The notes under the pieces: generated by a model
The model's input: the letters and a program-made list of their open reading frames with translations, nothing else
Database searches by the model: none
Told to the model about the DNA's origin: nothing
Translations under genes and position numbers: made by a program
Source: an uncultured Campylobacter sp.
Lineage (GTDB): Bacteria; Campylobacterota; Campylobacteria; Campylobacterales; Campylobacteraceae
DNA length: 9,049 bases
NCBI RefSeq assembly: GCF_938030815.1
Contig: NZ_CALHII010000180.1
Coordinates: forward strand, 1 to 9,049
Direction: 5' to 3'
In this document: in pieces, positions 5,497-9,049 of the stretch
How positions within the stretch are numbered: position 1 is the stretch's first letter
Layout: every line of letters begins with the position of its first letter

Positions 5497-5529
5497 CTTT
5501 GCGGGCAGGCTTAAAATCCGCCCGCAAAG
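5497..5529 (-). terminator. intrinsic terminator of the DUF945 gene
   Basis: CTTTGCGGGC (5497-5506) and GCCCGCAAAG (5520-5529) are perfect 10-bp arms. Two more GC pairs (5508-5509 with 5518-5519) follow a single bulge and close an 8-nt loop. Read on the minus strand, the stem is followed by ATTTTTGTTTT (5496-5486), a strong U-tract. It begins 9 nt after the DUF945 stop codon, a textbook rho-independent layout. Confidence 0.85.
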
Positions 5530-5538
5530 CTTAAGAAT

Positions 5539-6987
5539 TTAGTTGCGCGGTAGCGGGATAGGCTTTCCGTTTAAGATCATAGAGTTGCTTGCCTTATCGA
5601 AGCTAAACTCCATCTTAACTCCATCTCCGTCTGGCTTAAGAAACTGCGAGCCGTAAACTTCAGCCATCGGCGCAAAATCGCGCAGGCTGTCATAAGGCGA
5701 TAGGAAGTCCGTGATGGTCGTATTTATCGTAGCTTTGCCGTCCAAGCTCATACGCTTAAAAAGCTGCGTCTCGTCGATGTAGCCGCCTACTAGCGCGCTT
5801 GCGTTAAAAGCAAATTTCTTACCGAGGCTATTTTCAAACGAAAAATCATTCACGTTGATTTTCATATCATCTTTTAGCAGCTTCATAAAAAGCTCTTTAT
5901 TTTCCGCTAATTTTTCGCCTTCTTGCGGATTTGAGATAACAGACAGATATTTTTCGAAAAGTGCGGCGCTAAAGCTGGTATCGACGCCTAAATGGATGTT
6001 TCGCACTAGCACATCGGCGATTTTTAGGCTTTGGGCTTTATCGCTTTCGTTGAAATTTAAAATTCCATCTTTTACGCGGTAGCTACCTTCCGTGCTCATA
6101 TCCGTAACTACGACGAAGCGCTGCTTATCTACAGTTACGACGAGCTCTTTTGTGCTGCCTGCAAAATCTATGTCATTCAAAAAGAGCTTGGTTATATTGT
6201 CGTCTAGATCTTGGATGCCGTTTTTAAAGTTTGCCTCATAGATAAGATCCTTCACATCAAGACCCGAATCCTTGCCGTCGTCTATAAAAATTTCACCGAT
6301 TTTAAAGCCCAAGGCTTTTATCGTTTTGCCGCTCATATCGCTCGTGCCGTTTAGACTAAGGCCTGCAAGACGTCCTATTCCGCCATCTTCGAGCACATTT
6401 ATGTCGGCTAGCTTTGCGCTAAATTTAACCTCTGTAGGTCCGTAGTTTAGATGCGTGCTAAGCGGCGCGTCAGTCTTAAACAGCTTCTTGCAAGGCTCTG
6501 CGTAATATGGCGTCTTAATCGTTAAAATTCCATCGCTCTCAAATCCATCCGCAGCGTTTTTTACGCTATGCTTGATAGTGTAGTCATAGCGAAAAGCAAA
6601 ATCCTCCGGGAAAATTTTAGCAGGATCCGGCTCGTCCGTATCGTTGCTATCTTGCGCGCCTGCTTTTTCCTTTAGCTTGCTAAAGCCTTCGGCAAGGCTT
6701 TTTTGTAGTTTCTCTTTTTTTACTACGCCCTCGATAAAGCCGCTTGAGTTGCTATCTCCAGGATAAAATTTAGCGCTTTTAGTCTCGAAAATTTCGTTTC
6801 TAGCGATAAATTCCGCAATCTGCTGCTCAATCGCCGCGCTGGCACTCTTGCCGACCGCACCGTCAACCGTTTTGGTTATGCTATCGTTTACACTTTTAGC
6901 TACTCCCGTTTTAGCGTCCTTCGTCGCCACAAAAACGCCCACTATAAGCGCTACGATGAGCACTAAAGCCGCGATGATCTTTTTCAT
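5539..6987 (-). CDS. DUF945 (YdgA-like) family envelope protein
   Basis: A 482-residue protein of unknown function with an N-terminal hydrophobic helix (about residues 3-22, after MKK), then a large hydrophilic region. It is most likely a signal anchor with the bulk in the periplasm; there is no lipobox. The frame extends upstream to 7053, but AAAGGAG at 6993-6999 lies 5 nt before ATG 6985-6987 (2 nt before a second ATG at 6988-6990), so I place the start there. The long beta-rich body, the repeated D/N-containing strands and the C-terminus (EFSFDKASNSMILNGKPIPL) resemble DUF945 proteins such as E. coli YdgA. Residues 110-125 are an acidic, low-complexity linker. The gene is divergent from pyrG and ends at a strong terminator. 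Family call is by recall of the fold pattern; no pathway can be assigned. Confidence 0.8.
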   Translation of the reverse strand: MKKIIAALVLIVALIVGVFVATKDAKTGVAKSVNDSITKTVDGAVGKSASAAIEQQIAEFIARNEIFETKSAKFYPGDSNSSGFIEGVVKKEKLQKSLAEGFSKLKEKAGAQDSNDTDEPDPAKIFPEDFAFRYDYTIKHSVKNAADGFESDGILTIKTPYYAEPCKKLFKTDAPLSTHLNYGPTEVKFSAKLADINVLEDGGIGRLAGLSLNGTSDMSGKTIKALGFKIGEIFIDDGKDSGLDVKDLIYEANFKNGIQDLDDNITKLFLNDIDFAGSTKELVVTVDKQRFVVVTDMSTEGSYRVKDGILNFNESDKAQSLKIADVLVRNIHLGVDTSFSAALFEKYLSVISNPQEGEKLAENKELFMKLLKDDMKINVNDFSFENSLGKKFAFNASALVGGYIDETQLFKRMSLDGKATINTTITDFLSPYDSLRDFAPMAEVYGSQFLKPDGDGVKMEFSFDKASNSMILNGKPIPLPRN

Positions 6988-7053
6988 CATCTCTCCTTTA
7001 AATTTAAAATTTATTTGGGTGCGTATTTTGCCGTAAATTTCTAAAATTTTCAA

Positions 7054-7059
7054 ATTCTA
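7054..7059 (-). promoter_or_regulatory. possible -10 box for the DUF945 gene
   Basis: The minus strand carries TAGAAT at 7054-7059, followed by about 66 nt of A/T-rich leader before the start codon. No good -35 is present (TTTTAG at 17 bp is poor). It would be divergent from the pyrG promoter about 30 bp away. Weak evidence. Confidence 0.3.
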
Positions 7060-7087
7060 GCTTAGTGTGCTTTAACCTAAAAGAAGT

Positions 7088-7093
7088 TATAAT
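7088..7093 (+). promoter_or_regulatory. -10 box of the pyrG-recJ transcription unit
   Basis: A consensus TATAAT lies 32 nt upstream of the pyrG ATG (7126) and is followed by a short leader with AGGAA at 7116-7120. A clear -35 is absent, which is normal in this group. No U-tract attenuator of the kind controlling pyrG in Gram-positive bacteria is visible in the leader. Confidence 0.6.
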
Positions 7094-7125
7094 CGCAACA
7101 TTAATATCAAAATTTAGGAAAACTT

Positions 7126-8757
7126 ATGGCAAAACAAACGAAATATATTTTCGTCACCGGCGGAGTGCTGAGCTCGCTGGGTAAGGGCATTGCGGCGGCG
7201 TCGATCGCGACGCTTTTAAAGCATGCGGGGCTTAAAGTGCGCATACTAAAAGCGGATCCTTATATCAACGTCGATCCCGGCACCATGAGCCCGCTGGAGC
7301 ACGGAGAGGTTTTCGTCACCGACGACGGCGCGGAGACCGATCTGGATCTTGGGCATTATGAGCGGTTCTTGGATGAAAATTTAAGCCAAGACAACAATTT
7401 CACCACGGGCAAAGTTTACAGCTCCGTCATCGAAAAGGAGCGCAGGGGCGATTATCTGGGCAAAACGATCCAGGTTATCCCTCACATCGTAGGCGAGATC
7501 GTGCGCCGCATAAAAAAGGCGGGCGAGGGCAACGACGTGCTGATCGTCGAGATCGGCGGCACCGTGGGCGACATCGAGGGACTGCCCTTTTTAGAGGCGA
7601 TCCGCGCGATGAGAGTGGAGCTGGGTAGAGTAAATACGATGAATATCCACCTCACGCTCGTGCCTTTCATCAAGGTAGCAGGCGAGCTCAAAACCAAGCC
7701 CACACAGCACAGCGTAGGCGAGCTGCGCCGCATCGGTATCAGCCCCGATATGATAATCTGCCGCTCCGAAATGCCGCTAAATCGCGCGCTTAAAGATAAG
7801 ATCGCGCTAAGCTGCGGAGTGGATAAAAACTGCGTCATTGAAAGCCCCGATAGCGCGAGCATCTATCAGATCCCGCTTGCGTTTTTGAAGCAAGATATTT
7901 TAACGCCGATCGCGGAAACTCTAAGCTTAAACAAGCTCGAAGTCGATATGAGCAACTGGGACAGCCTCGTTAAGCGCGTCATCGTGCCTACGAACGAAAC
8001 TACGATCGCCTTCGTCGGCAAATATATCGATCTGAAAGAAAGCTACAAATCCCTCACCGAGGGGATTATCCACGCGGGCGCGACGCTGGATACGCGGATA
8101 AATTTGAAGTGGATCGATAGCGAAAAAATTGAAGCAAGCAATGTGGATGAAATTTTCCACGATGTAAACGGAATTTTAGTCGCAGGCGGCTTCGGCTCGC
8201 GCGGGGTAGAGGGTAAAATTTTAGCCATAAACTATGCGCGGGTGCGCAAGGTGCCGTTTTTGGGCATCTGCTTGGGGATGCAGCTTGCGATGGTGGAGTT
8301 CGCGCGCAATGTATTAAAACTGAAAAACGCTAACTCCTCGGAATTTGACTCGCAGACCGAAGATCCGGTGATCTACCTCATCGACAGCTTTATCGACGCA
8401 AGCGGCAAAAAGCAGATCCGCACGCATAAATCCCCTATGGGCGGCACTATGCGGCTGGGCGGCTATGACTGCGACGTCAAAAAGGGCTCGCTTTTGGGTA
8501 AAATTTACGGCGAGCAAAAAACGATCCGCGAGCGCCACCGCCATCGCTACGAGGCCAATCCGAAGTACCGCGCCGAGTTTGAAAAGCACGGTCTTATCGT
8601 CTGCGGCGAGAGCGACGGGCTTATCGAAGCGGTCGAGCTAAAAAACCATCCGTTTTTTCTGGGCGTGCAGTTTCACCCGGAATTTACCAGCCGTTTAGTG
8701 CGCCCAAATCCCGCTATTTTGGGCTTTATAGAAGCATCTATCAAAAATGCTAGGTAA
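7126..8757 (+). CDS. pyrG: CTP synthase (glutamine-hydrolysing)
   Basis: Catalyses ATP- and glutamine-dependent amination of UTP to CTP, the last step of de novo pyrimidine nucleotide synthesis, as a cytosolic tetramer. The 543 residues match the family (545 in E. coli) and the protein is complete. The N-terminal amidoligase domain (about 1-270) shows the P-loop GGVLSSLGKG at 12-21 with K20, the DPYINVDPGTMSP block, Mg ligands D74 and E142 by alignment with E. coli D72/E140, and the UTP/CTP-site segment KTKPTQHS at 189-196. The C-terminal class I glutamine amidotransferase domain has GGFG at 354-357, nucleophile C382 in GICLGMQ, and H517/E519 in QFHPEF. ATG 7126 follows AGGAA with 5-nt spacing. 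The last codons overlap recJ by 11 nt, indicating coupled expression. Confidence 0.98.
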   Translation: MAKQTKYIFVTGGVLSSLGKGIAAASIATLLKHAGLKVRILKADPYINVDPGTMSPLEHGEVFVTDDGAETDLDLGHYERFLDENLSQDNNFTTGKVYSSVIEKERRGDYLGKTIQVIPHIVGEIVRRIKKAGEGNDVLIVEIGGTVGDIEGLPFLEAIRAMRVELGRVNTMNIHLTLVPFIKVAGELKTKPTQHSVGELRRIGISPDMIICRSEMPLNRALKDKIALSCGVDKNCVIESPDSASIYQIPLAFLKQDILTPIAETLSLNKLEVDMSNWDSLVKRVIVPTNETTIAFVGKYIDLKESYKSLTEGIIHAGATLDTRINLKWIDSEKIEASNVDEIFHDVNGILVAGGFGSRGVEGKILAINYARVRKVPFLGICLGMQLAMVEFARNVLKLKNANSSEFDSQTEDPVIYLIDSFIDASGKKQIRTHKSPMGGTMRLGGYDCDVKKGSLLGKIYGEQKTIRERHRHRYEANPKYRAEFEKHGLIVCGESDGLIEAVELKNHPFFLGVQFHPEFTSRLVRPNPAILGFIEASIKNAR

Positions 8758-9049
8758 AAATGAGATAAGGGAAATTCTAAAATCGAGATTTGCGAACGAT
8801 CGGCATACTAAAATTTCTGAAATTCCCTTACCCTGCGAGCTGAAGGATACCTATAAGGCGGCTTTGCGCATAAAAACTGCCATCGAAGAAAACCAGCGCA
8901 TAGCCGTAGTCGGCGATTACGACGTCGACGGTATCGTAAGCACCGTCATAATGAGCGATTTTTTCAATCAAATAGGCGCGGATTACGTTATCAAGATCCC
9001 AAACCGCTTCACCGACGGATACGGGCTAAACAGCGAGATCATAGGCGAG
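8747..9049 (+). CDS. recJ: single-stranded-DNA-specific exonuclease RecJ, N-terminal part
   Basis: The first 101 residues of RecJ, cut by the right edge of the window. RecJ degrades single-stranded DNA 5' to 3' in RecFOR recombination, mismatch repair and base-excision repair. The DHH-superfamily motif I is clear: VVGDYDVDG at 54-62, whose aspartates D57, D59 and D61 bind Mn/Mg. NRFTDGYGL at 86-94 is the matching RecJ substrate-loop block. ATG 8747 is the only plausible start: an in-frame TAG lies at 8729-8731 and no other ATG is near. It overlaps the pyrG end by 11 nt and has no strong Shine-Dalgarno, so translation probably depends on ribosomes finishing pyrG. The DHHA1 domain and the remaining motifs lie beyond the window. 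Confidence 0.93.
   Translation, partial: MLGKNEIREILKSRFANDRHTKISEIPLPCELKDTYKAALRIKTAIEENQRIAVVGDYDVDGIVSTVIMSDFFNQIGADYVIKIPNRFTDGYGLNSEIIGE

Larger units (their letters stand above)
5157..5538. other. nrdA upstream intergenic region (382 bp)
   Basis: No full-length gene is supported here. From right to left it holds the intrinsic terminator of the DUF945 gene (5497-5529), a bulged palindrome (5440-5469), an inverted repeat spanning 5298-5354, the nrdA -10 box (5296-5301), and the nrdA leader with a hairpin (5220-5263) and a possible small upstream ORF (5172-5249). Between 5355 and 5439 I see only A/T-rich sequence with scattered AAATTT words. Confidence 0.7.

Noticed and set aside
7482..8589. 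Several minus-strand ORFs of 61-126 codons inside pyrG
   Set aside because: They are antisense shadows of a strongly conserved CTP synthase reading frame, without start signals of their own.
1641..9049. Very frequent AAATTT/AAAATTTT words as a possible repeat family
   Set aside because: They occur throughout genes and gaps on both strands and reflect the compositional habit of Campylobacter genomes rather than a discrete repeat element.
1..9049. CRISPR array, tRNA/rRNA genes, transposases or integrases
   Set aside because: I saw no regularly spaced repeats of CRISPR length, no cloverleaf or rRNA-like sequence, and no recombinase motifs. The AT-rich cassette has no visible terminal repeats.

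Overview
The window looks like a chromosomal segment of a Campylobacter-type Epsilonproteobacterium (Campylobacterota). The evidence is the very frequent AAATTT/AAAATTT words in genes and gaps, TATAAT -10 boxes with T-rich upstream tracts and often no good -35, the pyrG-recJ overlap, and a NrdA with the long active-site insertion and CEGC tail I associate with this group. The housekeeping genes are fairly GC-rich for the genus. That would fit an oral species such as C. gracilis, C. rectus or C. showae, but the sequence alone does not settle the species.

Left part (1-1562): an AT-richer accessory block. A promoter at about 98-126 precedes three closely spaced small plus-strand genes of 158, 208 and 80 codons. 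None is a known enzyme. Their size, acidity, spacing and motifs (SWSxxIDLYG/RIDFR; YF-x-V-x-DE-x-IP-x-NW; VWRPVxA...VxC) resemble the small cytosolic proteins found in immunity-gene arrays of polymorphic toxin systems. No toxin is visible, so this assignment is tentative. The first gene looks recently shortened by a TAG: the same frame continues 16 coding-like codons to a TGA that would overlap the next ATG as ATGA.

Middle (1563-5538): a well-formed promoter drives a plus-strand two-helix membrane protein of the DUF3137 type. A hairpin-rich 228-base gap follows, then convergent nrdA on the minus strand, the large subunit of class Ia ribonucleotide reductase. The nrdA leader is about 130 nt and contains an 11-bp hairpin and a possible 25-codon upstream ORF. 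Its -10 box overlaps one arm of an inverted repeat.

Right part (5539-9049): a minus-strand DUF945-family envelope protein ends at a strong intrinsic terminator. It is divergent from pyrG (CTP synthase, complete), which overlaps the start of recJ (single-strand-specific 5'-3' exonuclease) by 11 nt. recJ runs off the right edge. nrdA and pyrG both supply nucleotide precursors but belong to separate transcription units.

No rRNA, tRNA, CRISPR array, transposase or integrase is visible. The most interesting material is the immunity-like cassette with its interrupted first gene, and the structured nrdA leader.
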